64,000 nt of DNA from Bacteroidota bacterium (lineage in GTDB: Bacteria > Bacteroidota > Bacteroidia > Cytophagales > Cyclobacteriaceae), in NCBI GenBank assembly GCA_027592755.1, contig JAQCLE010000008.1:1-64000 (forward strand), given 5' to 3'. The notes beneath the pieces were generated by a model. It was not told where the DNA came from, ran no database searches, and saw only the letters and a program-made list of their open reading frames with translations. The position numbers and the translations under genes are program-made. Of this stretch, positions 8,361 to 17,274 are shown in pieces; within the stretch, counting starts at the first letter, position 1, and the number at the start of each line of letters is the position of its first letter.

Positions 8361-9287
8361 ATGAAATCCCACTTCCAATCCTACCCGGTAATGCTGACGC
8401 CATTTATAGTAAATGGCGAAATTGATTTTAATGCATTGAGGCAACTGGTGGAGTACTATGTAGCCACGGGGTCAACCGGCTTGTTTGCCAATTGTCTTTC
8501 GAGTGAAATGTTTCAGTTGACCGATGAAGAACGCATTCAGATTACAAAAACTGTAGTTGATCAGGTTAAGGGCAGGCAGAAGGTATTGTCAACCGGCACA
8601 TTTGGCTATGACCAGGAAAGGAATATTGATTTCATCAAAAGAATTCATGGAACAGGTACCTATGCAGTCATAATGAATTCAAACCAGCTGGCTATGCAGT
8701 CGGAATCTGATGAAGTATTGAAAAAGAACATGGACCAAATCCTAGCTTCGACTGGGGATATTCCCTTGGGAGTTTATGAATGTCCGGTTCCCTATAAGCG
8801 CCTTGTATCCCCACAATTGTTAGGATGGCTGGGACAAACGGGAAGGTTTGCTTTCCTGAAAGATACCTGTTGTAATCTCGATCAAATAAAACTTAAACTT
8901 CAGGCGGTTGAAGGAACACGACTTCAAATTTACAATGCCAATATTTCAACAGGTATGAGTTCAATACAATTTGGGGCTAAAGGTTTAGCATCTACAGCTT
9001 CAAATTTTTATCCCGAATTAATACAATATCTGGCTCAAAATCCAAACCTTGAGAATAAGGAATCCAATAAGATAAATACTTTTATAACCCTTATGGATTC
9101 ATTGATTCACGAGTATTATCCCATGTCAGCCAAGTATTTTATGCAATTAAGGGGGATGAAAATCAGTACATTGACCCGGACTCCTGTTGGCCATTTTACC
9201 CATCAGGATTTCGTGAAGTTTGATAAATTGTTTGAGGCATTTGGAATATTATCTGAAGAATTGGAAATTGAAGTTTACCGATTTTAG
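8361..9287 (+). CDS. DapA/NanA-family aldolase
   Basis: 308 residues of the dihydrodipicolinate synthase/N-acetylneuraminate lyase family, a cytoplasmic class I aldolase barrel. The Schiff-base lysine is Lys167 in AFLKDTC and the catalytic tyrosine is Tyr139 in GVYECPVPYK. The substrate loop reads STGLFANCLSSEM where DapA has a GTTGE segment, so it is unlikely to be lysine-biosynthetic DapA. It is followed 8 bases later by an SSS symporter and then by a sialidase-like gene, an arrangement suggesting a sialic acid or keto-deoxy-sugar acid as substrate; KDG-type cleavage is also possible given kduI nearby. Confidence 0.85.
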   Translation: MKSHFQSYPVMLTPFIVNGEIDFNALRQLVEYYVATGSTGLFANCLSSEMFQLTDEERIQITKTVVDQVKGRQKVLSTGTFGYDQERNIDFIKRIHGTGTYAVIMNSNQLAMQSESDEVLKKNMDQILASTGDIPLGVYECPVPYKRLVSPQLLGWLGQTGRFAFLKDTCCNLDQIKLKLQAVEGTRLQIYNANISTGMSSIQFGAKGLASTASNFYPELIQYLAQNPNLENKESNKINTFITLMDSLIHEYYPMSAKYFMQLRGMKISTLTRTPVGHFTHQDFVKFDKLFEAFGILSEELEIEVYRF

Positions 9288-9295
9288 TTCTTAAG

Positions 9296-10786
9296 GTGCA
9301 TGTCGTTGATTTAGTTGTTTTCTTACTCTACATGATAGGTGTCATCATGGTCGGCAGTTTGTTTTATCGTAAGAACAAAACTGTATCGGCATTTACATTA
9401 GGTGACAGTAAAATACCTGGTTGGGTTGTTACCATGTCTATTTTTGCCACTTTTGTTAGCAGTATTAGCTATTTGGCGCTTCCGGGCATTGCTTTTCAGG
9501 GAAATTGGAATCCGTTTATCTTTAGCCTTTCATTGCCAATTGCGGCATTGTTTGCCATAAAAGTGTTTGTTCCGTTATATCGAAGGATAAACAGCCCCTC
9601 GGCCTACACCTACCTGGAGCAACGGTTTGGACCATGGGCACGCGTTTACGCATCTACCATGTATCTTTTAACTCAATTGATGCGCATAGGCACTATTTTG
9701 TATTTGATGGCGCTTACGCTTAATGCGGTATTTGGATGGAACATAGCCATCACAATTGTTGTCACAGGCCTAGTAGTGGTGATTTATTCGACGCTTGGGG
9801 GAATTCAGGCGGTTGTTTGGACGGATGCCATCCATGGAATAATATTGATTACCGGAGCGATAGTCTGTGTCCTTTTTATTTTGTTCGACATGCCCGGGGG
9901 GCCTGGTCAGGCAATCAACATTGCCATTGAAAACAACAAGTTCAGTTTAGGAAGTTTTGGGTTTGATCTGTCACAACCAACTTTTTGGGTAGTGCTGGTT
10001 TACGGTATTTTCATCAACCTTCAGAATTTTGGAATTGACCAGAATTATGTTCAGCGCTATATGATAGCGAGTACAGAAAGAGAAGCTCAAAAATCAGCTT
10101 TTTGGGGTGGCATGTTGTACATCCCTGTATCGATGATTTTTCTGTTTATCGGCACCGCCTTGTTCGCCTATTACCAATCGGGAGCAGCCAATCTTCCTGT
10201 TGAATTGCAAGACATTGCCAAGAGTGACCGGGTATTCCCTTTTTTTATCGTCAGTCAGTTGCCTCGTGGTATTACGGGCTTACTGATCGCTTCTATTTTT
10301 GCAGCAGGCATGAGCACTATATCCACCAGCTACAACAGTGCATCTACTGTTTTTCTCACAGATTATTATGAGAAATATGTTAAAGTGGAAGTTTCTGACA
10401 AACAGAAAATGCGGGTTCTCTATACTTCATCTCTGATTATCAGCATTGTTGGAATCTGTGTTGGAATTGCCATGATCAATGTTAAAAGTGCTTTGGATGT
10501 CTGGTGGAAACTCGCTTCTGTTTTTAGTGGAGGAATGTTAGGACTGTTCCTGCTTGGAGTTTTTTCAAAACAAAAAAATGTCAATGGAGCTGTCCCGGGA
10601 GTGGCGGTTGGTTTGCTGGTAATTCTATGGTTGAGCTTTTCTAACCTGTTTTTGGGTGAGGATGCCATTGGGAATCAATTCCACACATATCTTACCATTG
10701 TATTTGGAACATCCGCTATATTTCTGGTAGGCTTTACAATTGGTATGTTCAGTGAAAATAAAAATCAATCGGATGAACTTCTTTAG
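9296..10786 (+). CDS. SSS-family sodium:solute symporter
   Basis: 496 residues with 12-14 predicted membrane spans. Family features include FATFVSSISYLALPG in the second helix region, YLEQRFGPWARVYAS, GGIQAVVWTDAIHGI and ASIFAAGMSTISTSYNSAST, the last two being well conserved in sodium:solute symporters. The open frame begins at a GTG (9296), since no in-frame ATG precedes the first helix. Placed between the aldolase and the sialidase-like gene, it probably imports the monosaccharide the aldolase cleaves. Its end overlaps the start of the next gene by 14 bases. Confidence 0.85.
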   Translation: MHVVDLVVFLLYMIGVIMVGSLFYRKNKTVSAFTLGDSKIPGWVVTMSIFATFVSSISYLALPGIAFQGNWNPFIFSLSLPIAALFAIKVFVPLYRRINSPSAYTYLEQRFGPWARVYASTMYLLTQLMRIGTILYLMALTLNAVFGWNIAITIVVTGLVVVIYSTLGGIQAVVWTDAIHGIILITGAIVCVLFILFDMPGGPGQAINIAIENNKFSLGSFGFDLSQPTFWVVLVYGIFINLQNFGIDQNYVQRYMIASTEREAQKSAFWGGMLYIPVSMIFLFIGTALFAYYQSGAANLPVELQDIAKSDRVFPFFIVSQLPRGITGLLIASIFAAGMSTISTSYNSASTVFLTDYYEKYVKVEVSDKQKMRVLYTSSLIISIVGICVGIAMINVKSALDVWWKLASVFSGGMLGLFLLGVFSKQKNVNGAVPGVAVGLLVILWLSFSNLFLGEDAIGNQFHTYLTIVFGTSAIFLVGFTIGMFSENKNQSDELL

Positions 10787-11912
10787 TCAAAAATCAAACA
10801 ACAGGTTGTTGGTTTTTCAACGCTTAATTCTCGGTTATTTATTTTTTGCTTCAGGATGGGCCTTGGCCCAGGACTTAGTCATTCCCGAGCTTGCCAAAGT
10901 AGGAGCGGGAGGCTTGCTGAAAAGTGAATTGATTTATGCATTGCATAACAAACCAACACCGCAATGTCATGCCTCAACTATTGAGGAAATTGATGGAGGA
11001 TTGATTGCTGCCTGGTTTGGTGGGAAACATGAGAAAAATCCTGATGTGGGAATATGGGTATCCCGGAATGTGACGGGGCGCTGGTCATCTCCAATTGAGG
11101 TTGCAAACGGAGTCCAAAACGAAGAATTGCGCTACCCTTGTTGGAACCCGGTACTTTTTCAACCAAAAGAGGGGCCTTTGTTGCTGTTTTATAAAGTCGG
11201 ACCAAGTCCTTCAGAGTGGTGGGGAATGCTGACTACTTCAGAAAATGATGGATTGACGTGGTCCGATCCGCGGAAATTAGGCAGAGGAATACATGGTGAC
11301 CTGTTAGGCCCGATTAAAAATAAACCGGTGCAGTTGGATAACGGAACTATAATATGCCCTACGAGCATTGAGTATGAAGATGAGCAAAACGATGATTTCT
11401 GGAGGGTATTTTTCGAAAGCACAACAGACAATGGCAAAACGTGGGAAGTGACCGATTACGTCAACGATGGGATTGAGTTTGATGCCATTCAGCCCAGCAT
11501 CATTTTCTACCCGGGAAATAAAATGCAGATTCTTTGCCGGACAAGACAAGATGTGATTGCTCAAAGCTGGTCAGCAGACATGGGTAAAACGTGGTCGAAG
11601 ATGACTGCCACGAGTCTTCCTAACCCGAGTGCAGGGACGGATGCAGTTACGTTGAAAGATGGGCGGCAACTCCTGGTGTACAACCATACTACTAATGACG
11701 GCCCGCAACCCAATGACAGGAATATGTTGAATCTGGCCATTTCAACTGATGGTGCTAATTGGAAGCCTGTTTTGACGCTTGAGAACAAACCAGCACGCTC
11801 CGGTTACTCCTACCCGGCGATCATCCAGGCTTCCGATGGATTGGTGCATATTACTTATACTTATCTCAGGGAATCAGTCAAGCATGTAGTGATTGACCCA
11901 AAAGAATTATAA
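10773..11912 (+). CDS. Secreted sialidase-like (BNR/Asp-box) protein
   Basis: The ATG at 10773 overlaps the symporter stop and gives a signal peptide ending GWALAQ; the mature part is a six-bladed propeller of the exo-sialidase type. Asp-box motifs are visible: SENDGLTWSDP, STTDNGKTWEV, SADMGKTWSKM and STDGANWKP. The N-terminal block IAAWFGGKHEKNPDVGIWVS is typical of the BNR-like family found in Bacteroidetes glycan loci. Classical sialidases need an arginine triad which I cannot assign with confidence, so the bond cut is uncertain. Last gene of the aldolase-symporter-hydrolase unit. Confidence 0.8.
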   Translation: MNFFSQKSNNRLLVFQRLILGYLFFASGWALAQDLVIPELAKVGAGGLLKSELIYALHNKPTPQCHASTIEEIDGGLIAAWFGGKHEKNPDVGIWVSRNVTGRWSSPIEVANGVQNEELRYPCWNPVLFQPKEGPLLLFYKVGPSPSEWWGMLTTSENDGLTWSDPRKLGRGIHGDLLGPIKNKPVQLDNGTIICPTSIEYEDEQNDDFWRVFFESTTDNGKTWEVTDYVNDGIEFDAIQPSIIFYPGNKMQILCRTRQDVIAQSWSADMGKTWSKMTATSLPNPSAGTDAVTLKDGRQLLVYNHTTNDGPQPNDRNMLNLAISTDGANWKPVLTLENKPARSGYSYPAIIQASDGLVHITYTYLRESVKHVVIDPKEL

Positions 11913-11948
11913 TTGGTTGAATTCAAAATTGCAATACTCAAAAAAAAC

Positions 11949-12062
11949 CGTCATTCTGAGGCTTAGGAGTGGTGTTAGGGTGGAAAGCCGTGAGAATCTC
12001 ATTTATTGGAGACTCTCACGCCATTTTTCTCGGCACATCCTCAAAAATGGCTCAGAGTGACG
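11949..12062. repeat. Imperfect palindromic intergenic repeat
   Basis: The outer arms are CGTCATTCTGAG (11949-11960) and CTCAGAGTGACG (12051-12062). Inner arms are GCCGTGAGAATCTC (11987-12000) and GAGACTCTCACGCC (12009-12022). The whole can fold as a long hairpin. This resembles dispersed palindromic repeats of the TCATTCTGAG...CTCAGAATGA type seen in many bacterial genomes. It lies between two convergent genes and may also help terminate both. Confidence 0.75.
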
Positions 12063-12091
12063 TTGTTAGCTTTTTTTGGATTTTGCAAGTG

Positions 12092-12928
12092 TCATAAAAT
12101 ACCCTTTAGATCAACAACATCCATGTCCGTGAACGCCTTGTTTTCGCCGGCCATGGCCCAAATGAAGTGATAATTACTGGTTGCGGCCCCTGCGTGAATA
12201 GACCACTCTGGAGAGATGATAGCTTGATTATTTCTTACAACGACATGACGTGTTTCATCGGGAGTTCCCATAAAGTGCATTACGACTTCGTTTTCATTGA
12301 GATCAAAATAGAAATAGGTTTCCATTCGTCGGTGATGGGTATGTGGAGGGAAAGTGTTCCAGATACTTCCTTTTTTCAATTCAGTGAAGCCCATCACCAA
12401 TTGACAACAGGGTAGGCAACCCTCATGTATGTATTGGTAGATTGTTCTTTCGTTGCAATTTGCTTTCGATCCCAGATCCACCTGGTTTGCATCAGTAATT
12501 TTCGCATGAGCTGCTGGAAGTTCCTTGTGGGCGGGGCAGGAGTTAGCATAGAATTGGGCTGGTGAAGTGGGGTCCTCACTTTCAAAGGATAATTTCTTAT
12601 AGCCTTTACCGATGTACACGCATTCCTTATTTCTCAAAATAAAGGTCTCCTTATCCGCAATGATTTTTCCAACACCACCGATGTTAATCACACCTAATTC
12701 TCGCCTTTCCAAAAAGTAGGATGCCTTGGTAACATCTTCGAATGAAGGAAGGGTGATTGCTTTGGTTGTTGGCACAATGCCAATTACCATCATGCGATCG
12801 TACATCGAGTACACTGCTTTGATACCACCAGGTTTCATAAGGCCATCAATGAGGAAATGGTCTCTTAACTCCTGAGTTGTATAGTTTTTGACATCGTTAG
12901 GATGGCATGAAAATCGGACTTCTGTCAT
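12092..12928 (-). CDS. kduI: 5-keto-4-deoxyuronate isomerase
   Basis: 278 residues, the full length of KduI, a cytoplasmic cupin-fold isomerase that converts 5-keto-4-deoxyuronate (from unsaturated uronic acids released by lyases) to 2,5-diketo-3-deoxygluconate. The metal ligands of the E. coli enzyme are conserved at the same positions: His196 and His198 in PPHTHHR, Glu203 in MET, and His245 in WSIHAG. It lies immediately downstream of a MadM-like carrier on the same strand (47-base gap). This is the clearest evidence that the locus handles lyase-derived unsaturated uronates. Confidence 0.95.
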   Translation of the reverse strand: MTEVRFSCHPNDVKNYTTQELRDHFLIDGLMKPGGIKAVYSMYDRMMVIGIVPTTKAITLPSFEDVTKASYFLERRELGVINIGGVGKIIADKETFILRNKECVYIGKGYKKLSFESEDPTSPAQFYANSCPAHKELPAAHAKITDANQVDLGSKANCNERTIYQYIHEGCLPCCQLVMGFTELKKGSIWNTFPPHTHHRRMETYFYFDLNENEVVMHFMGTPDETRHVVVRNNQAIISPEWSIHAGAATSNYHFIWAMAGENKAFTDMDVVDLKGIL

Positions 12929-12975
12929 AACTTATTTATTTAATATTAGAACACTTTTTATTAAATACTATGTGC

Positions 12976-13731
12976 TCAATCCAGGATAAAGACTACCAAA
13001 AGGTAAAATACAGATGGGCACAATAATACACCAATACCGGTATAGAAAGTGGCGGTTAGTGCTCCATAGGGTACCAATTTTGGGTCAGTGGCAGCAAGAC
13101 CTGCAGCCACGCCACTTGTTGTCCCGATCATCCCTCCAAAAATCATCGCTGTCCCGGGATTATCAAGTCCTATCTTTTTTGCCACAATTGGGGTGATTAT
13201 CGTTACAAAAATTGTCTTGATCACACCGGCTGCAATACTGATCGCGATCAAATCTGAAGAAGCACCAATGGCTGCGCCTGTAATTGGGCCAACAATGTAG
13301 GTACAGGCCCCAGCTCCTATTGTTGTAAAGCTTTTTGCATCCGTATACCCAAGAGCATATCCAATCAAACCCCCAACGAAGAAAGTGACGGTAACCCCAA
13401 TAATCAGGGATAAGGCACCGGCAATACCAGTTTTCCTGAGTTCTGATAAACTGGCGCCCATGGCCGTGGCCACAATGGTAAAATCACGGAGCATTGATCC
13501 ACCCAAAAGGGCCATACCGGTGAACACCGGACAATTGGCGATCCCTTTATCCTCTCCGAAGTAAGCGAATACCAGGGCAGCAATGATAGCAATGGCAACA
13601 CCCGGAATTCTTCTATTGAGGAGCCTTCTTGATATGAATTCTGCAACCAGCATCATAATCCCAACAACCAGGAAAGCCACGATTAGGCCATTCATATTGA
13701 ACAGGTTATCTAATATGTCAATGCCAATCAT
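12976..13731 (-). CDS. MadM-like carrier subunit without MadL
   Basis: 251 residues, almost entirely hydrophobic. The sequence follows the malonate carrier subunit MadM closely: GGSMLRDFTIVATAMG, FTTIGAGACTYIVGPITGAA, GASSDLIAISIAAG and VAAGLAATDPKLVPYGALTA, ending in a last helix. In the malonate system MadM works with the smaller membrane protein MadL; no MadL-like frame is found beside it. It is transcribed ahead of kduI, so its substrate here is more likely a uronate breakdown product or another carboxylate than malonate, but that is inference from position. Confidence 0.75.
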   Translation of the reverse strand: MIGIDILDNLFNMNGLIVAFLVVGIMMLVAEFISRRLLNRRIPGVAIAIIAALVFAYFGEDKGIANCPVFTGMALLGGSMLRDFTIVATAMGASLSELRKTGIAGALSLIIGVTVTFFVGGLIGYALGYTDAKSFTTIGAGACTYIVGPITGAAIGASSDLIAISIAAGVIKTIFVTIITPIVAKKIGLDNPGTAMIFGGMIGTTSGVAAGLAATDPKLVPYGALTATFYTGIGVLLCPSVFYLLVVFILD

Positions 13732-13825
13732 TCGATTTGATGGTTTGAAAGATTCTATCGAAATTGCTTTTAATATTGTGCATTTGCTATATGAGTTTAT
13801 TGTTTGTTTTCACTCTTAATATACT

Positions 13826-13888
13826 CATTATCAAGCAGATGCACTCATTTTTTACCCCTTATAATCTCTAATTTCTAATTCACACAAC
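13826..13888. repeat. 63-nt direct repeat, right copy
   Basis: Identical to bases 1-63. It ends 20 bases before the first usable start codon of the sulfatase; the sulfatase frame is open back into the last bases of the repeat with no ATG, so the repeat junction may have replaced the natural 5' end of that gene. Confidence 0.9.
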
Positions 13889-13908
13889 TGTTTAAGATAT
13901 ATAAATTA

Positions 13909-15429
13909 TTGATCTATCTGATACTGGCCATAATATCCGTGCTGGCATCCTGTTCTCAAACAAGAGAGCCTGACCGACCTAATATCCTGTTTTGCATCTC
14001 AGACGACCAAACCTGGGTTCACACTTCATTTGGAGGTGAAAAAGCAATAACGACGCCTGCCTTTGATCGGATTGCAAGTGAAGGTATATATTTCAATAAT
14101 GCCTTTTCCGCATCTCCATCCTGCTCACCTTCCCGGGGGGCTATCATTACCGGACAGGAAATGTGGAGGTTGGGAGAAGCGGCACAACTTTTCAGTGCAG
14201 TACCCAAAGAACTGGAAGAAATTAGCTTCCCTTTATTGCTAAAGAAGAGTGGTTATCGGATTGGATACACTCAAAAAGGTTGGGCTCCAAATGATTTTAA
14301 AGTACATGGTTGGGTGCAGAATCCTCTGGGAGAGACGTACAACACGCACCAGCTTTCAGCACCAACAAGCGGGATCGTAGCGAATGACTATGCGGCCAAC
14401 TTTGAGCGTTTTCTTGATGCCCGTGTCGATGACGAGCCATTTTTCTTTTGGTTCGGCAGCTCTGAACCTCATCGTGCCTTTGAGGCAAATTCCGGATCAG
14501 AAAACGGTGTGGATCTTTCCAAAGTTCGGGTACCTGGGTTCCTGCCAGATGTTCCCGAAATCAGAAACGATATTGCCGATTACTTGTATGAAATAAAATG
14601 GATAGACAATCATCTAGGAAAGATGATTGCGACGCTTGAAGAAAAGGGACTGCTTGAAAATACCATTATCATAGTGACCAGCGACAACGGGATGGCCTTT
14701 CCAAGCGCTAAAAACAACATGTACGAATATGGTTTACACATGCCTTTGGCCATTCGCTGGCCTGGTGGTATTGACGCTGGCGGGAGAATCGTAGAAGACT
14801 TAATCAGTCTGACAGACCTGGCGCCAACCCTGCTAAAGTGCGCCGGAGTAGAAGTGCCGGAAGCAATGACCGGCAGAAGCATGTTGGATATTTTCAATGC
14901 CTCGACGGATCGACAGGACGACGAAAAAAGGCAATTTGTTTTTGCCGGAAAAGAACGTCATACAGTCTGTAGAGAAGGAGACTTATCTTACCCACAGCGG
15001 TCTGTAAGGGATATGCAATTCCTTTACATTCGTAATCTTGAGCCGGACAGGTGGCCAGCTGGCTCACCAACAGATAAATCGGCACATGGCTGGCTTTATG
15101 GAGACATTGATGCGTCACCCAGCCAGGACTATCTTTTCGGTCATTATGACGATCCCGATATTAGGGAGTTTTCTGTAATGGCCATGGCTAAACGTCCCTA
15201 CGAAGAATTTTATGATGTGATCAAAGATCCTTTTTGCATGACAAACCTTATTGCTGACCAGAATTTCGCCAATGATCGAGAAAGATTATCAGAAGCCCTT
15301 GATGATTACCTGATTGAAACGGAGGATCCTAAATCTTTGACTGGAAAATCCATTTGGGATGACTTCCCTTATTATTTTAATAACCCGGAAGGAGTGGTGC
15401 CCTATAGTAATTTAGTTATTAACGAATAG
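13909..15429 (+). CDS. Family S1 sulfatase, lipoprotein
   Basis: 506 residues from a TTG start; no ATG exists upstream in frame before a stop. The N-terminus is a lipoprotein signal (SVLASC). The sulfatase active-site signature CSPSR lies at residues 72-76, its cysteine being the one converted to formylglycine; metal-binding aspartates are in SDDQTW near residue 32 and in TSDNGMAF. The overall pattern resembles heparan N-sulfatase-like S1 members, which act on sulfated polysaccharides in the periplasm or at the surface. Followed after 17 bases by the GH-like gene, so the two are probably co-transcribed. Confidence 0.9.
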   Translation: MIYLILAIISVLASCSQTREPDRPNILFCISDDQTWVHTSFGGEKAITTPAFDRIASEGIYFNNAFSASPSCSPSRGAIITGQEMWRLGEAAQLFSAVPKELEEISFPLLLKKSGYRIGYTQKGWAPNDFKVHGWVQNPLGETYNTHQLSAPTSGIVANDYAANFERFLDARVDDEPFFFWFGSSEPHRAFEANSGSENGVDLSKVRVPGFLPDVPEIRNDIADYLYEIKWIDNHLGKMIATLEEKGLLENTIIIVTSDNGMAFPSAKNNMYEYGLHMPLAIRWPGGIDAGGRIVEDLISLTDLAPTLLKCAGVEVPEAMTGRSMLDIFNASTDRQDDEKRQFVFAGKERHTVCREGDLSYPQRSVRDMQFLYIRNLEPDRWPAGSPTDKSAHGWLYGDIDASPSQDYLFGHYDDPDIREFSVMAMAKRPYEEFYDVIKDPFCMTNLIADQNFANDRERLSEALDDYLIETEDPKSLTGKSIWDDFPYYFNNPEGVVPYSNLVINE

Positions 15430-15446
15430 ATCAAAAGTCTGAAATA

Positions 15447-17144
15447 ATGAATCGTATTAAAATCTTACTGTCTCTTATCCTGACGATTTTTTATATGGGA
15501 AGCGTAGTGGTTGCCCAATTCGGGCCCATTGGATATGATTTTGGTGATCCCTACATAGAATTTAACAACCTCAGATTTGCGGTGCGTCTATCCACAGAAA
15601 GCAATATTTATTGTCCCGATAAAAGCAGCGTTGTGATATCAACCCCATCGCCAGACCAAATAGTGGTCTCCTCCAAGGTATTATCATCAGCTGGAGGGCA
15701 GCTAACTATAAATGGTTACCTCGAAATGACAATTACAAAGGTCGGTAATAATCGAATGTCGGTATCCACCAAAGGATCACATCCCACTGAAATTGCTAAA
15801 ACTATCCAGGTATTGGTCAAGGGGATTGATGTGAAATCATTCGTATCAGAATACCATCAAGCCAAAGGCGTCAATGAATTTGTAAAAAAGGACATAATGG
15901 TCAGCTATCCCTCAAGGAGTGCCACAATGCCGCTCGTATTTATTACCACGCCGACGGAAGAGTGGTTTGTACTATCAAAAGACAAAGAGTTACGCCGTAA
16001 AGCATTTGCCTGTTCTTATGATCATTTGACAAAAGAACCCGTTGTGCTACTCAGTCATGATGAAGATGCCAGGAAACGCTTGAAGTATATAGAATCTCCG
16101 GACTGGATAATTGGCTCTGGTGAAACAAGACTTAATGTTGTTGAAGAAAGGTGTGAGGATTTAGAAAAGAATTTCAATTTAATCCCATACAAAGAAAAAG
16201 CTGATATAAAATGGATTGATGAATTGAAAGTAGTCTCATTTTTTCATGGTATCCACTGGACCGGCCATATGTTCAATACCTATGAGCAAATAGGAGATCA
16301 GATAGAATGGATTTGCGAAACAGTCGATGGAAAAAATGTTTTGGCATTTTTGCCAGCATGGGATGGTCGATATTATGGTACCTATCCGGAGCACAAACCG
16401 GATGAACGTATGGGCGGCGAAGAGGGCCTTAAGAAATTGGTGGAGCGATCACACAAATTGGGTGCAAAAGTGGTACTGATGTTGGGTGGTCCGAACTTGT
16501 CCACTTTTAAGTTTTTAAAAGAAAACGACATGATGGATGCAGCATTGAAAGGTGCTGATGGATATCCTCAGGTTCAAAATTGGCTGGATTGGAATATCGA
16601 TCTCTCAATCGAAACAATGGGGCTGATCATGAATTTTGGAAATCCTAAATATCGGGATTACATGATCAATAAAACGTCAGAACTATTCGATGATTTTGAT
16701 GTTGATGGTGTTTTTCTTGATGGTGCACTGCGCTGGGACAATAGCCCCGATTACTCTTCGTATGAAGGATTGATAGAATATACATCAAGGCTCCGCCGAA
16801 AGCATCCATCAAAAATGTTGATGGGCGAAGATGGCTATGATGTGATTTACGGCTTGTTCGATATGTTTCACACTTCAGGAGGACCTATGGGTCTGGAAAA
16901 CTTCATGTTGAGGTATGCACGTCAATTTTATTATCTGTCATATCCTGCTGAGAATGGAAGTGCAGGTGTCCATGAAATTGGGTGGTCCAATGATTCACCA
17001 ACAATTATTAACGCCCAACCGGATTTCACAATCCCGACTATCTCAATGCTCAACGGCATCATCGATACTCATGGAGAAACAATTAAGAAAAAATTAATTG
17101 AATATAAAAAATGGAGGCTTAAAGAAACCCCAATAATGGATTAG
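15447..17144 (+). CDS. Secreted TIM-barrel glycoside-hydrolase-like protein, function unknown
   Basis: 565 residues with a signal peptide (about residues 1-23, ending VVVAQ). An N-terminal beta-rich region of about 200 residues precedes a barrel-like region: VVSFFHGIHWTGHMF, VLAFLPAWDGRYYGTYPEH, LGAKVVLMLGGPNLS, DFDVDGVFLDGALRWDN and MLMGEDGYDVIYGLFDMFHT. The acidic residues in GVFLDGA and MGEDGYD are placed like catalytic acids of GH barrels at the ends of strands. I cannot assign a known family. Located between sulfatase and GH127, so it likely acts on the same glycan. Confidence 0.65.
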   Translation: MNRIKILLSLILTIFYMGSVVVAQFGPIGYDFGDPYIEFNNLRFAVRLSTESNIYCPDKSSVVISTPSPDQIVVSSKVLSSAGGQLTINGYLEMTITKVGNNRMSVSTKGSHPTEIAKTIQVLVKGIDVKSFVSEYHQAKGVNEFVKKDIMVSYPSRSATMPLVFITTPTEEWFVLSKDKELRRKAFACSYDHLTKEPVVLLSHDEDARKRLKYIESPDWIIGSGETRLNVVEERCEDLEKNFNLIPYKEKADIKWIDELKVVSFFHGIHWTGHMFNTYEQIGDQIEWICETVDGKNVLAFLPAWDGRYYGTYPEHKPDERMGGEEGLKKLVERSHKLGAKVVLMLGGPNLSTFKFLKENDMMDAALKGADGYPQVQNWLDWNIDLSIETMGLIMNFGNPKYRDYMINKTSELFDDFDVDGVFLDGALRWDNSPDYSSYEGLIEYTSRLRRKHPSKMLMGEDGYDVIYGLFDMFHTSGGPMGLENFMLRYARQFYYLSYPAENGSAGVHEIGWSNDSPTIINAQPDFTIPTISMLNGIIDTHGETIKKKLIEYKKWRLKETPIMD

Positions 17145-17274
17145 AGGACAATTTTAGGAGTATGAAGTACGAAATCAATTGTAAAATGCACTGATAAGGA
17201 GATGAATGATTAAATTGTCTCTTTGTACTTAAAAATGTTTTCTATTTTAAATCAGATTAATCCTCCGTTTCCCT

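Noticed and set aside
10740-10772. A longer N-terminus for the sialidase-like protein
   Set aside because: The extra residues are hydrophilic and lie inside the symporter gene; the ATG at 10773 gives a proper signal peptide.
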